This document shows positions 53,953-63,600 of a stretch of DNA of 64,000 bases, piece by piece. The notes beneath the pieces were generated by a model. That model did no database searches. It was not told the DNA's origin and saw nothing but the letters and a program-made list of their open reading frames with translations. Numbering within the stretch: the first letter of the stretch is position 1; each line of letters begins with the position of its first letter. A program made the position numbers and the translations under genes. Origin of the DNA: an uncultured Clostridiaceae bacterium (GTDB taxonomy: Bacteria; Bacillota; Clostridia; TANB77; CAG-465); NCBI GenBank assembly GCA_947169155.1, contig CAMVON010000001.1, forward strand, positions 62,001 to 126,000, given 5' to 3'.

Positions 53953-54129
53953 ATGGATAATAATATTTTAGATTTAATAATAATTATTGTATGCTTTTTA
54001 GTATTTCCACTTTTAGTTTTATTTATCTTTGCTATTTATGCATATTTTAAAGGTAAAAAGAAATTTGAAGAGGATGAAGAAAAGAAAGAGAGAGCTTGGA
54101 ATGAATTTGAAGATATAGAGTTTGAATAA
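53953..54129 (+). CDS. 58-aa single-span membrane miniprotein with charged tail
   Basis: Below the ORF-track limit. AAAGGA lies before the ATG. It reads MDNNILD, one hydrophobic helix (about 8-33), then KGKKKFEEDEEKKERAWNEFEDIEFE, a highly charged cytoplasmic helix. It follows the two-span protein after 20 bases, so they are probably co-transcribed from the consensus promoter. No family is recognised. Confidence 0.65.
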   Translation: MDNNILDLIIIIVCFLVFPLLVLFIFAIYAYFKGKKKFEEDEEKKERAWNEFEDIEFE

Positions 54130-54137
54130 AAAATATT

Positions 54138-54169
54138 GGAGTGAAATTAATAATTTCACTCCTTTTTTG
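54138..54169 (+). terminator. Terminator before the heat-shock operon
   Basis: Perfect 11-bp stem GGAGTGAAATT / AATTTCACTCC with a 3-base loop, then TTTTTT. Confidence 0.9.
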
Positions 54170-54283
54170 CATAAAATGATAAATTAAAATACTGAGAAGA
54201 TATATAATTTTACATAAAAAATTGAGTGTTTTCCATTGTGAAAAAAATTTCACAAAAATTAATCAAAAAAGGTTAAATAATTG

Positions 54284-54312
54284 TTGACATTATCATTTAA
54301 TAGGTGTATAAC
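54284..54312 (+). promoter_or_regulatory. Promoter for hrcA-grpE-dnaK-dnaJ
   Basis: TTGACA at 54284-54289 and TATAAC at 54307-54312, 17-base spacer, 11 bases upstream of the CIRCE element. Confidence 0.8.
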
Positions 54313-54323
54313 AATATATGAAT

Positions 54324-54350
54324 TTAGCACTCGAGTGTTTTAAGTGCTAA
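54324..54350. promoter_or_regulatory. CIRCE operator for HrcA
   Basis: TTAGCACTC-N9-AAGTGCTAA matches the CIRCE consensus (TTAGCACTC-N9-GAGTGCTAA) at all but one base. It lies between the promoter and hrcA. Confidence 0.95.
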
Positions 54351-54369
54351 AAAATAAATTGGTGATAAT

Positions 54370-55413
54370 ATGAGTTTAGATGAAAGAAAGAAAAAGATAC
54401 TTTCTTCTGTAGTAGAAGATTATATTGAATCTGCAGAACCAGTTGGATCTAAAACTTTAGTAGAAAAATATCATCTAGATTATAGTTCAGCTACAATACG
54501 TAATGATATGAAAGAGCTTGAAGAAGAAGGGTACTTAGAGCAGCCGCATGTAAGCGCTGGTCGTATTCCTTCTACAAAAGGTTATCGTTACTATGTAGAT
54601 AATTTGATGAAAGAAAGAAAATTATCTATGGTAGATATAGACTATATAAATAATACTTTAAGTGGCTATGGAGATGTAGATGATATATTTGAACAAGTCG
54701 CAGATGTAGTATCTAAAGTCTTATCTACACCTACCGTTATTACTAGAAATAATTCAGATACAATTGAAAATATTAAAGTAGTAAAGATATCAGATAATTT
54801 AGTATTGATTGTATTAATGTCTAAAAATGGAACTGTAAAAGATTGTATTGCAAAACTTACAGATACTGTTGAGGATAAAGTTTTAGACAAGATGACAGAT
54901 ATTTTAAATCAGGATTTGACAGGAACTCCACTTCAGGAATTACATTTAGCATTAAATAATATAATTAAAAGAGATCTTGAAAATTTTTCAGTTGTTATGG
55001 AAGAAATAGTAAATAGTATTAAGTATGAAATGTCTAAAAACATGAAAAAACTTAATAGTGGCGTAGAAAAGATTTTAGAAAATCCTGAGTTTTCAGATGT
55101 TGAGACAGTTAAAAATTTTATTAATATGATTTCAACAAAAGAAATAATAGATTCTGCACTCGATAGTAGTAAAGACAATAAATTAAGCATAGTTATTGGT
55201 TCAGAAAATAAAGAAGTTTTATTAAATGATTATAGTGTTATTTCATTAGATATCTCTTCTGGTGATAAGAAGTTAGGTAAGCTATCAGTTATTGGACCAA
55301 AAAGAATGAATTATGCAAAGACAATATCCACATTGAAATATATTAATGATAAATTCAATAATGCTTTGGGTTTAAATAAAGAAAAAGTAGAAAAGGGGGA
55401 TAATAGTGAGTAA
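54370..55413 (+). CDS. hrcA: Heat-inducible transcription repressor HrcA
   Basis: A 347-residue repressor that binds CIRCE and is itself kept active by chaperonins. An N-terminal winged helix is seen (RKKKILSSVVEDYIESAEPVGSKTL; SSATIRNDMKELEEEGYLEQPHVSAGRIPS), then a GAF-like domain and the C-terminal IVIGSENKEVLLNDYSVIS...KLGKLSVIGPKRMNYAKTIS signature. GGTGAT precedes the ATG. Its last bases overlap the grpE start by 8 bases. It is autoregulated through the CIRCE element just upstream. Confidence 0.96.
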   Translation: MSLDERKKKILSSVVEDYIESAEPVGSKTLVEKYHLDYSSATIRNDMKELEEEGYLEQPHVSAGRIPSTKGYRYYVDNLMKERKLSMVDIDYINNTLSGYGDVDDIFEQVADVVSKVLSTPTVITRNNSDTIENIKVVKISDNLVLIVLMSKNGTVKDCIAKLTDTVEDKVLDKMTDILNQDLTGTPLQELHLALNNIIKRDLENFSVVMEEIVNSIKYEMSKNMKKLNSGVEKILENPEFSDVETVKNFINMISTKEIIDSALDSSKDNKLSIVIGSENKEVLLNDYSVISLDISSGDKKLGKLSVIGPKRMNYAKTISTLKYINDKFNNALGLNKEKVEKGDNSE

Positions 55414-55969
55414 GAAAGAAAAGGGAGAAGAAATCCTAGAAGAAGAGATAGTAGAAGATACTATCCCAGAGGAAGAAGAAAAAGAAGAAAAAGAAGAAGT
55501 TAAAGAAAATTCAAAAATTGAATCTTTAAAAGCTCAATTAAAACAAGAAAAAGAAAAATCTGAAGAATATTATGAGCATCTAAAAAGAAATATGGCTGAA
55601 TTTGATAACTTCAAAAAACGTATATCTAAAGAAAAAGATATGATGTACAATACAATTTCTGCAGATATTGTTGGTCAACTTCTACCAACACTTGATACAT
55701 TTGAAAAAGCACTTTCTGCTGAAACAACTGATGAATCATTTAAAGAAGGAATGCAAATGATCTATAATCAAGTAATTGATACTTTAAAAAATATCGGTGT
55801 TGAAGAAATTGAGGCAATGAATACTACATTTGATCCAAATATTCACGAAGCAGTTATGCATGTAGAAGATGAAAATTATGGTGAAAAAGAAGTAGTAGAT
55901 GTATTTAGAAAAGGCTACAAAATTGGTGATAAAATAATTCGTCACACAATGGTTAAAGTAGCAAACTAA
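55406..55969 (+). CDS. grpE: Nucleotide exchange factor GrpE
   Basis: A 187-residue dimeric exchange factor for DnaK. The N-terminal ~60 residues are very acidic and lead into a long coiled coil, then NMAEFDNFKKRISKEKD and a beta domain with FDPNIHEAVMHVEDE and VVDVFRKGYKIGDKIIRHTMVKVAN, the family signature. The GTG start is supported by AAAGGGGG and overlaps hrcA. Second gene of the operon; a hairpin region of about 80 bases separates it from dnaK. Confidence 0.95.
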   Translation: MSKKEKGEEILEEEIVEDTIPEEEEKEEKEEVKENSKIESLKAQLKQEKEKSEEYYEHLKRNMAEFDNFKKRISKEKDMMYNTISADIVGQLLPTLDTFEKALSAETTDESFKEGMQMIYNQVIDTLKNIGVEEIEAMNTTFDPNIHEAVMHVEDENYGEKEVVDVFRKGYKIGDKIIRHTMVKVAN

Positions 55970-55981
55970 TTATTTTTAATT

Positions 55982-56027
55982 AAGTTATTTACTCAATGAT
56001 TTGAGTAGTATATATTTTAAGTAACTT
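55982..56027 (+). promoter_or_regulatory. Nested hairpin between grpE and dnaK
   Basis: TACTCAA / TTGAGTA (55990-56007) forms a 7-bp stem with a 4-base loop, framed by AAGTTA / TAACTT (55982-56027). No strong T run follows immediately. It may be an mRNA processing or stability element (inference). Confidence 0.45.
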
Positions 56028-56050
56028 TGTATTTTTAGGAGGTAATTAAT

Positions 56051-57889
56051 ATGTCAAAAGTTATAGGTATAGACTTAGGAACAACAAACTCATGTGTTGC
56101 CGTTATTGAAAACGGTGAACCAATAGTAATTCCAAATGCTGAAGGAGCAAGAACAACTCCATCTATTGTAGCATTTGCTAAAAATGGTGAAAGACTTGTA
56201 GGTCAAGTAGCAAAAAGACAAGCGGTTACAAACCACGATAGAACAGTAATCTCAATTAAAAGAGATATGGGTTCTGATAAAAAAATAAAAATAGAAAATA
56301 AAGATTATACACCACAAGAAATTTCAGCTATGATTCTTCAAAAATTAAAAGAAGATGCTGAAAACTATCTTGGAGAAAAAGTAACTCAAGCTGTTATCAC
56401 AGTTCCAGCTTACTTTACAGATTCTCAAAGACAAGCAACTAAAGATGCCGGTAGAATTGCAGGACTAGAAGTATTAAGAATTGTAAACGAACCAACAGCT
56501 GCATCTCTTGCTCATGGATTTGATAAAGATGCAGAACAAAAAATCATGGTATATGACCTAGGTGGTGGTACATTTGATGTATCTATACTAGATATTGCTG
56601 ATGGTGTATTTGAAGTTATGGCTACAGCTGGTAACAACAGACTAGGTGGAGATGACTTCGACCAAAGAATTATGGACTACTTAGTAGCTGAATTCAAAAA
56701 AGACAATGGAATTGATTTATCTACAGATTCAATGGCTATGCAAAGATTAAAAGAAGCTGCAGAAAAAGCTAAAATTGAACTCTCTGGCGTAATGCAAGCA
56801 CAAATTAATCTACCATTCATTACTGCAGATTCAACAGGACCAAAACACTTAGATATTACATTAACTAGATCTAAATTTGAAGAATTAATCGCAGACCTAG
56901 TAGAATCTACTGTAGGACCAGTTAACCAAGCTATGAAAGATTCAGGATTATCTTTTGATAAACTAGATAAAATCTTACTTGTTGGTGGTTCAACTCGTGT
57001 ACCTCTAGTACAAGAAACAGTTAAGAAAATTACTGGTAAAGAACCATATAAAGGAATCAACCCAGATGAATGTGTTGCTATTGGCGCAGCAATTCAAGGT
57101 GGTGTACTTACTGGAGAAGTTAAAGACCTAGTATTACTAGATGTAACACCTCTATCACTTGGTATTGAAACATATGGTGGAGTATTTACTAAATTAATTG
57201 AAAGAAATACTACAATACCAACTAAAAAATCTCAAATATTCTCAACTGCAGCTGATGGTCAAACATCTGTTGAAGTTCACGTTCTACAAGGTGAAAGAGA
57301 AATGGCATCATACAATAAAACTCTTGGAAGATTTAGCTTAACTGGAATTCCAGCAGCACCAAGAGGAGTACCTCAAATTGAAGTTACATTTGATATTGAT
57401 GCAAACGGTATTGTTCACGTATCTGCAAAAGATATGGCTACAAACAATGAACAAAAAATTGCTATTACTGCTTCTACAAACTTAACAGAACAAGAAATTC
57501 AAAATGCTGTTAAAGAAGCTGAAGCTCATGCAGCAGAAGATAAAAAGAGAAAAGAAGAAGTTGAAATTAGAAACAACGCTGATTCTCTTGTATATAACAC
57601 AGAAAAAACATTAAAAGATCTTGAAGGTAAAATTTCAGATGAAGAAAAATCTAAAGTTGAATCTGAACTTGCAAACTTAAAGAAAACTCTTGAAGGAACA
57701 GATACAGATGCTATTAAGAGTGCAACAGACAAATTAACTCAAGTTTTCTATGATTTAACATCTAAATTATATTCTCAAGCATCTCAAGCACAAGGTGCTA
57801 CAGCTGCTGATTCTACAGAAAATACTGCAACTGGTGAAGACAATGTTGTTCACGATGCAGATTACAAAGTAGAAGATGACAATAAATAA
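56051..57889 (+). CDS. dnaK: Chaperone DnaK (Hsp70)
   Basis: A 612-residue Hsp70. The ATPase domain has [54 protein letters not shown] and [14 protein letters not shown]. The substrate-binding domain has [42 protein letters not shown] helical lid follows, ending in [13 protein letters not shown]. Like other Gram-positive DnaKs it lacks the ~24-residue insertion of the E. coli ATPase domain. AGGAGGT precedes the ATG. Third gene in the HrcA-controlled operon. Confidence 0.98.
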   Translation: MSKVIGIDLGTTNSCVAVIENGEPIVIPNAEGARTTPSIVAFAKNGERLVGQVAKRQAVTNHDRTVISIKRDMGSDKKIKIENKDYTPQEISAMILQKLKEDAENYLGEKVTQAVITVPAYFTDSQRQATKDAGRIAGLEVLRIVNEPTAASLAHGFDKDAEQKIMVYDLGGGTFDVSILDIADGVFEVMATAGNNRLGGDDFDQRIMDYLVAEFKKDNGIDLSTDSMAMQRLKEAAEKAKIELSGVMQAQINLPFITADSTGPKHLDITLTRSKFEELIADLVESTVGPVNQAMKDSGLSFDKLDKILLVGGSTRVPLVQETVKKITGKEPYKGINPDECVAIGAAIQGGVLTGEVKDLVLLDVTPLSLGIETYGGVFTKLIERNTTIPTKKSQIFSTAADGQTSVEVHVLQGEREMASYNKTLGRFSLTGIPAAPRGVPQIEVTFDIDANGIVHVSAKDMATNNEQKIAITASTNLTEQEIQNAVKEAEAHAAEDKKRKEEVEIRNNADSLVYNTEKTLKDLEGKISDEEKSKVESELANLKKTLEGTDTDAIKSATDKLTQVFYDLTSKLYSQASQAQGATAADSTENTATGEDNVVHDADYKVEDDNK

Positions 57890-57921
57890 TTAGAAGATAA
57901 GAATAATAATAATTAAATATA

Positions 57922-57950
57922 AGGGTGGTGGCCTACCACCCTGTATTTTT
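57922..57950 (+). terminator. Attenuator-like hairpin between dnaK and dnaJ
   Basis: Perfect 8-bp GC-rich stem AGGGTGGT / ACCACCCT with a 5-base loop, followed by GTATTTTTAG. The T run is weak and offset, so it probably reduces rather than stops transcription. Confidence 0.55.
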
Positions 57951-57969
57951 AGTATAGGGGGAAGGATTT

Positions 57970-59133
57970 GTGGCAGAATCTAAAGATTATTATCAAATTT
58001 TAGGTGTATCAAAAGATGCAACTGCAGATGATCTTAAGAAGGCATATAGAAAACTTGCAAAACAATACCATCCTGATGCTCAACATACTGAGGCAGACAA
58101 AAAGAATGCTGAAGCAAAGTTTAAAGAAATAAATGAAGCATATTCAGTATTGTCAGATGATACAAAAAGAGCTCAATATGATAGATTTGGTTCTAACTTT
58201 GAACAAGCTGGCTTTGGTGGTGGCTCATATGGAAGTTATGGCGGATTTGGTGGCTTTGATGGCTTTGGAATGGATATTGACCTAGAAGATATTTTAGGTA
58301 GTGTTTTTGGTGGTGGATTTTCATCATCTAGAAAGTCTTCTGGCCCTACAAAAGGAGCAGACATTAGAACTACTTTGAACTTAAAGTTTGAAGAAGCTGC
58401 TTTTGGTGTTAAAAAAGAAATAAATATTACTAGAAATGAAAAATGTGATACTTGTAATGGCTCTGGAGCAAAACCTGGAAGTAAGATAATTACTTGTGAT
58501 AAATGCGGTGGTAGAGGAAAAATTCAAGTAACGCAAAATACTATTATGGGATCATTTTCTACAGTTCGTACTTGTGATAAATGTTCTGGTTCTGGTAAGG
58601 TTATTCAAACACCATGTGAAAAATGTAGTGGAAAAGGAACTGTTAGAAAGAATAGAAAAATAGAAATCAATGTTCCAGCAGGTATAGATAATGGTCAAGC
58701 AATTCCTCTAAGAGGAGAAGGAGATGCAGGACTTAAAGGTGGACCAAATGGAGATATTTATGTTGTTGTTAAAGTTGGTTCACACAAATACTTTAGAAGA
58801 GAAGGTTATGATATCTTTGCAAATGTTAGAGTTCCATTTGCTAAAATGGTTCTTGGTGGAGATATTAAAATACCGACTCTTGAAGGTGAAATGGAATTTA
58901 GCATTCCTGAAGGAACAAGCAGTGGTACTAAGTTTAGAGTTAAAGATCAAGGTATTCCAATACTTAATGGTAAAGGAAGAGGTGTTCTAGAATTTGTAGT
59001 AGACGTTGATGTACCTAAAAAATTAAATGATGAACAAAGAGAACTTCTTAAAAAATTTGCTCAGTCATTTGGAGATGAAGTAAATGTTAAGAAGAAATCT
59101 ATTTTTGATGATATAAAAAGTAAATTTAATTAA
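57970..59133 (+). CDS. dnaJ: Chaperone DnaJ (Hsp40)
   Basis: A 387-residue type I co-chaperone. The J domain has YYQILGVSKDATADDLKKAYRKLAKQYHPDAQ with the HPD motif. A Gly/Phe-rich linker follows (GGSYGSYGGFGGFDGFG), then the zinc domain with four CxxCxGxG motifs (CDTCNGSG, CDKCGGRG, CDKCSGSG, CEKCSGKG) and a C-terminal substrate domain (VPAGIDNGQAIPLRGEG). The GTG start is supported by GGGGGAAGG. The J domain carries a few extra residues after HPD. It ends the heat-shock operon at a terminator. Confidence 0.97.
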   Translation: MAESKDYYQILGVSKDATADDLKKAYRKLAKQYHPDAQHTEADKKNAEAKFKEINEAYSVLSDDTKRAQYDRFGSNFEQAGFGGGSYGSYGGFGGFDGFGMDIDLEDILGSVFGGGFSSSRKSSGPTKGADIRTTLNLKFEEAAFGVKKEINITRNEKCDTCNGSGAKPGSKIITCDKCGGRGKIQVTQNTIMGSFSTVRTCDKCSGSGKVIQTPCEKCSGKGTVRKNRKIEINVPAGIDNGQAIPLRGEGDAGLKGGPNGDIYVVVKVGSHKYFRREGYDIFANVRVPFAKMVLGGDIKIPTLEGEMEFSIPEGTSSGTKFRVKDQGIPILNGKGRGVLEFVVDVDVPKKLNDEQRELLKKFAQSFGDEVNVKKKSIFDDIKSKFN

Positions 59134-59137
59134 TAAG

Positions 59138-59167
59138 ATGAGGCAGTATATGCCTCATTTTTTTACT
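59138..59167 (+). terminator. Terminator after dnaJ
   Basis: Perfect 8-bp stem ATGAGGCA / TGCCTCAT with a 5-base loop, then TTTTTT. Confidence 0.9.
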
Positions 59168-59172
59168 TTTTC

Positions 59173-59201
59173 TTGACAAACACTCCTTTACATAATATAA
59201 T
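59173..59201 (+). promoter_or_regulatory. Promoter for the SH3-VanW gene
   Basis: TTGACA at 59173-59178 and TATAAT at 59196-59201, 17-base spacer. The ORF-track start codon is this -35 box. Confidence 0.82.
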
Positions 59202-59262
59202 CTTTCATGCAAAAATAAATATTCACCTGGAAAATGATTATTTAAAAGGAGGTAGAGAATTA

Positions 59263-60387
59263 ATGAAAGATTTTCTAAAAAGAATCATCATCGTTGTGTT
59301 ATTTTTGATTGGCGTTATGGTAGCATTTATACTTGCAAACTTATATGTTCAAAATAGGGATAACAAACCTACTGAAAGCAAAGTAGAAGAGCAACAAGTA
59401 TTACCTGTTGAAGAAAAGGAAACAGACGAGATAGAAACATATAAAGAAACATATGGAGTAAACACTGCAAATTTGAATTTAAGAGATTTTCCTTCTTTAG
59501 ATGGAAAAGTACTTGATGTAATACCAAATAACTCGAATTTGAACGTTCTTGCTAAAATTAGAAATGGTTGGTACAAAGTATCTCATGGAGATAAAACTGG
59601 ATACGTTAGTGGAGATTATTTGAAAGTCTTAACAGACGAAGAAAAGAAAGAAATAATTGCAGAGAAAGTTTATTCTACAGATACATATGCAAAAACTCAA
59701 GATTCATTAAATATTCGTGCAAGAGCAAATGTAGGCTCAGATATTATAACAACTCTAAATTCTGGAAGTGTTGTAAAAGTTCTAGAAAAAATGCAAAATG
59801 GTTGGTACAAAGTTGAAGGAAACTTGAAAGTTGGATATGTAGATGGACAATATATTAAAGTTTTGTCTCAAGATGAGTATAATGCTTTGTCTTCTGATAC
59901 AAATAATATGCTAAAGCCAGATCAAAATATAATTGCTACATACACTGCTACAAGTAGTTATGGAGAAAGTAGTAGATATAACATGCATGTTGCAGCAGAT
60001 TATATTAATGGTACAATAGTTGAGCCTGGGCATACATATTCACATTTAGCAACTATTTTTCCTGATGGAAAAGAGAACAAATATGTAGATTCCTATGTCC
60101 AAGTAAATGGAAAAGTTGAAATGGGAAATGGCGGTGGAGTCTGTATGAGTTCTAGTGTTTTATATGCTTCAATTGTTTCAGCTCAAGAGCAAGGAGTAAA
60201 TACTGGACTTATAGTAACTATGAGAAAACCACATACAAATCCTGTAAAATACGTACCAGTAAAATATGAGGCAACTGTTGCAGGACCTACTCTAGACTTT
60301 AGTTTTAGAAATGTTAATCCATATAGTATAAGACTTGAAGCAAGTTACAATTATAATACGCTAACAATTACAATATATAAGGTATAA
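59263..60387 (+). CDS. Membrane-anchored SH3-SH3-VanW domain protein
   Basis: A 374-residue extracellular protein on one N-terminal helix (about 8-28). Two bacterial SH3 domains follow (about 60-120, ANLNLRDFPSLDGKVLDVI...GWYKVSHGDKTGYV; about 143-200, SLNIRARANVGSDII...GWYKVEGNLKVGYV), which usually bind cell wall. Then comes a VanW domain with NGGGVCMSSSVLYASIVSAQE, the conserved GGGxC-x-SS motif, and DFSFRNVNPYSIRLEA. VanW is named from vancomycin clusters, but its biochemical role is unknown; no van genes are here. AAAAGGAGGT supports the ATG at 59263, not the ORF-track start. Monocistronic. Confidence 0.88.
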   Translation: MKDFLKRIIIVVLFLIGVMVAFILANLYVQNRDNKPTESKVEEQQVLPVEEKETDEIETYKETYGVNTANLNLRDFPSLDGKVLDVIPNNSNLNVLAKIRNGWYKVSHGDKTGYVSGDYLKVLTDEEKKEIIAEKVYSTDTYAKTQDSLNIRARANVGSDIITTLNSGSVVKVLEKMQNGWYKVEGNLKVGYVDGQYIKVLSQDEYNALSSDTNNMLKPDQNIIATYTATSSYGESSRYNMHVAADYINGTIVEPGHTYSHLATIFPDGKENKYVDSYVQVNGKVEMGNGGGVCMSSSVLYASIVSAQEQGVNTGLIVTMRKPHTNPVKYVPVKYEATVAGPTLDFSFRNVNPYSIRLEASYNYNTLTITIYKV

Positions 60388-60393
60388 ATTTTG

Positions 60394-60425
60394 GCATTCT
60401 ATGAATTTCATAGAATGCTTTTTTT
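60394..60425 (+). terminator. Terminator after the SH3-VanW gene
   Basis: Perfect 10-bp stem GCATTCTATG / CATAGAATGC with a 5-base loop and a T run. Confidence 0.9.
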
Positions 60426-60461
60426 ATCTTATAAATATATTACATAAATCGACTAATGCTG

Positions 60462-60489
60462 CAATATAGCTATCTTTTAAGCTATATTG
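60462..60489. repeat. 10-bp perfect inverted repeat upstream of the second adhesin gene
   Basis: CAATATAGCT / AGCTATATTG with an 8-base centre. No T run follows, so it is not a terminator. It lies about 75 bases upstream of the -35 box and may be a regulator site. Confidence 0.6.
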
Positions 60490-60542
60490 AAATTTGAGTA
60501 TAAAAACAATTGTTCAGTATACATAATTTGCATAAAATATTT

Positions 60543-60593
60543 TTGCAAAATTAACGCAAAAAGGTTGCAAAAATATTACCTCTATGTTACAAT
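60543..60593 (+). promoter_or_regulatory. Promoter of the second adhesin gene with phased GCAAAA tracts
   Basis: TTGCAA at 60565-60570 and TACAAT at 60588-60593 have a 17-base spacer with a TGT extension. GCAAAA occurs at 60545, 60556 and 60567, exactly 11 bases apart, so the A-tracts are in phase with the helix. Confidence 0.65.
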
Positions 60594-60662
60594 AGTATTG
60601 CTTTGTTTTTGCGCTTATGTTAATAGCAGGGACAAAAATTGAAAAATAGGAGAGATGTTTTT

Positions 60663-63600
60663 ATGAAGAATTGTTTAAAAAGTATTAAAAATCTAAAAAT
60701 GAAAATTATTAGTTTAATACTTCTTGTAACATTATTAACACTTGAGTTTTCTCCATTTGCTGTTAAGGCAACTGCTAATCAGTTACAATTTTACGCAGCA
60801 GCAATCAGAGCAGTGGGCTATGATTCTTACAACGGAAAAAACGTATGGTTTAGTAATGCTACACTTGGTGGACAAACTGCATATTGTATTGACTATACAT
60901 GTCCAGCTCCAAGTGGAACAATGAATTTTAGAGATTACCTATCTGACCAAGGTATGGCAGTCTTAGTTCATGGTTATCCAAATGCTTCAGCAGCATCATT
61001 AGGTGTAAATAATGATGAAGAAGCATATATGGCAACACAAATGGCATTATGGGAAGTATTAAACAGAACAGGAGAATCTCAAAAATCTGGATTAATATTT
61101 AGAGTAGATAATGTTACTCCAAAATCTGGTATGGAAGGATTCTACCAAAGAACTACAGCTGCAGCAGCAAGACTTGTTGCTATGGCAGAAGCAGATCCAT
61201 TTACAGATTTCCCTACAATGACAATCGACAATAGCGATGTTCAAGATAGAGGAAGCAAAGATGGAGACGCTTTAATTGGACCATATACAGTTACAATTTC
61301 TGGTAACTATGGTTCTACATTAAGATCTATTAATGCATCACTTGTTAACGCTCCAGCATCAGCAAGAATTGTTGATGGAAACGGAAATGCTAAAAATAGT
61401 TTAGCAAACGGAGATACAGTTTATGTACAAATGAGCAGAAGTGAAGCTTCTACATCATTTAGTGTTAACTTTAAAGCAGAATTAGATAAAATAGTTGGTG
61501 TAATTTATACAAAACCTGGTCAATATGTACAAGACTATGTTACAACTTCAACAGAGCCTAATACTATTGAAAAAGATGTACAAATTAACTGGACTAAGAA
61601 AAATGATTTAGGTGAAATTCAACTTGTTAAAGTTGACCAAGATGATCAACCTGTTAAAGGTGCAGTATTCTCACTTACAAACTCTAAAGGAGAAAATTTA
61701 GGTGAAGTAACTACTGGATCAGATGGTAAAATTTCATTTTATAAAGTTCCTGAAGGACAATATACTTTAACAGAAGTATCAGCTCCAGAAGGATATGTAA
61801 TTAAAACAAAAACACAAAATGTAACAGTTGTTGCAGATAAAGTAACAGATGTTAAATTTGTAAATGAAAGAATAACTGGTAAATTAGTTATAACAAAAAT
61901 AGATGACGCTAACAAAAGACTTGAAGGCGTAGAATTTGAAATCTATGACAAAGATGGATATTACTTAACTACAGTTACAACTGACGCTAAAGGTATGGCT
62001 ACAGTTAACCTAGATTATGGTACATATTTCTTTAAAGAAACAAAAGCACCTGCTGGATACGAAATGGATACAAACACATATAAATTTAGCGTTACAGATA
62101 CAAACAGAACATACTATAAAACAGTAACAAATGAAAGATATAAAGGTTCACTTGTTATTGTTAAAACAGATGATTCTCAAAAAGCTTTAGCTGGTGTTAA
62201 ATTTAATATCTTAAATTCAAATGAAGAAGTTGTAGCAACTATTACAACAAATGAAGATGGACTAGCAGGTGTTAAAAACTTACCACTAGGAACATATTAC
62301 TATCAAGAAATATCTGCACCTGAAAATGTTGTAATGGATACAGCAAAACATGAATTTAAAATAGAAACTAAAAACCAAGTAGTTAGAAAAGATATTGTTA
62401 ACGAAAAAGTTAAAGGACAATTAATCATTAACAAAGTAGATAACAATAACGAAGTAATTGAAGGAGCAAAATTTGAAATCTATGATGCAAATGGAGTAGT
62501 TATAGATACAATTACTACAAATGCACAAGGTGTTGCAACTTCAAAATACTTAGGAAAAGGATCATATTCATATAAAGAAATTTATGTTCCAGATGGTTAT
62601 ATTTTAGATTCAACAGTTAAAACATTTAATATTGAAACTAATAATCAAGTAGTGACAGAAAAAGTTGTAAACTTTGTTGCTTCTGGTTCATTAAAAATTA
62701 ATAAAGTAGATGAATATTCTAAACCTCTAGCAAATGTTAAATTTGAAATCTATGATAAAAATAACAATGTTGTAGATACTTTAGTAACAGATGCTCAAGG
62801 TAAAGCTCAATCTAAACAATTACCACTTGGAGAATATACATTCAAAGAAGTAGAAGTTCCAGAAAATATTGTTCTAGATTCTACAGTTAGACCTTTTGCT
62901 TTAACTGTAAATAATCAAGTAATAACAAAAACAATTGTAAATGACTATATTAATGGTAAATTAAGAATCATTAAAGTAGATGAAAATAGTAAACCACTTG
63001 CTGGTGTTAAATTCAATCTATATGATTCAAACAAACAATTAATAGATACAATGGTTACAGATGAAAATGGTATTGCTGTATCTGGAGATCTTGTTAAAGG
63101 ATCATACTATTTCCAAGAAATCGAAGCTCCAGAAGGAATCGTAGTAGATAATACTATGTATGACTTTACAATTGAATATGATGGACAAAATGTTGTTAAA
63201 AACTTAGTTAACAGATATGCTAAAGGTACTCTTGTAATTACTAAATATGATAGTACTGGAGCATTACTTGCAAATGTTAAATTCAACATTTTAAATGAAG
63301 CTAAAGAAGTAGTAGATACTATTACTACAGATGAAAATGGTAGAGCAGAATCTAAAAAACTTGTAGTAGGAAAATATTTCTACCAAGAAATAGATGCGCC
63401 TGCTCATGTAGTAATGGATAACAAATTACATGAATTCTCTTTAACTAAAGACAACGAAGTTGTAACAAAAGAAGTTATAAACAAAGTTAAAGAAGGAAAA
63501 TTAAAAATCATTAAAGTAGATGAAAATAATAAACCACTAGCTGGTGTTAAATTTAATATCTACGATGAAAATAAAGTTCTAGTAGATTCTATGACTACAA

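Noticed and set aside
56677-57060. 127-aa minus-strand ORF inside dnaK
   Set aside because: Antisense of a highly conserved gene; no independent signals.
59263-60387. Vancomycin resistance gene
   Set aside because: The VanW domain alone does not confer resistance, and no vanH, vanA/B or vanX homologue is present in the window.
60462-60489. Second terminator after the SH3-VanW gene
   Set aside because: A perfect stem exists but no T run follows, and a full terminator already lies at 60394-60425.
60594-60662. Riboswitch (for example c-di-GMP) in the second adhesin leader
   Set aside because: The leader is only about 60 bases and lacks the conserved core of known riboswitch classes.
60742-60924. 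60-aa + ORF inside the second adhesin gene
   Set aside because: Out-of-frame shadow; the adhesin frame runs open from 60663 through the right edge.
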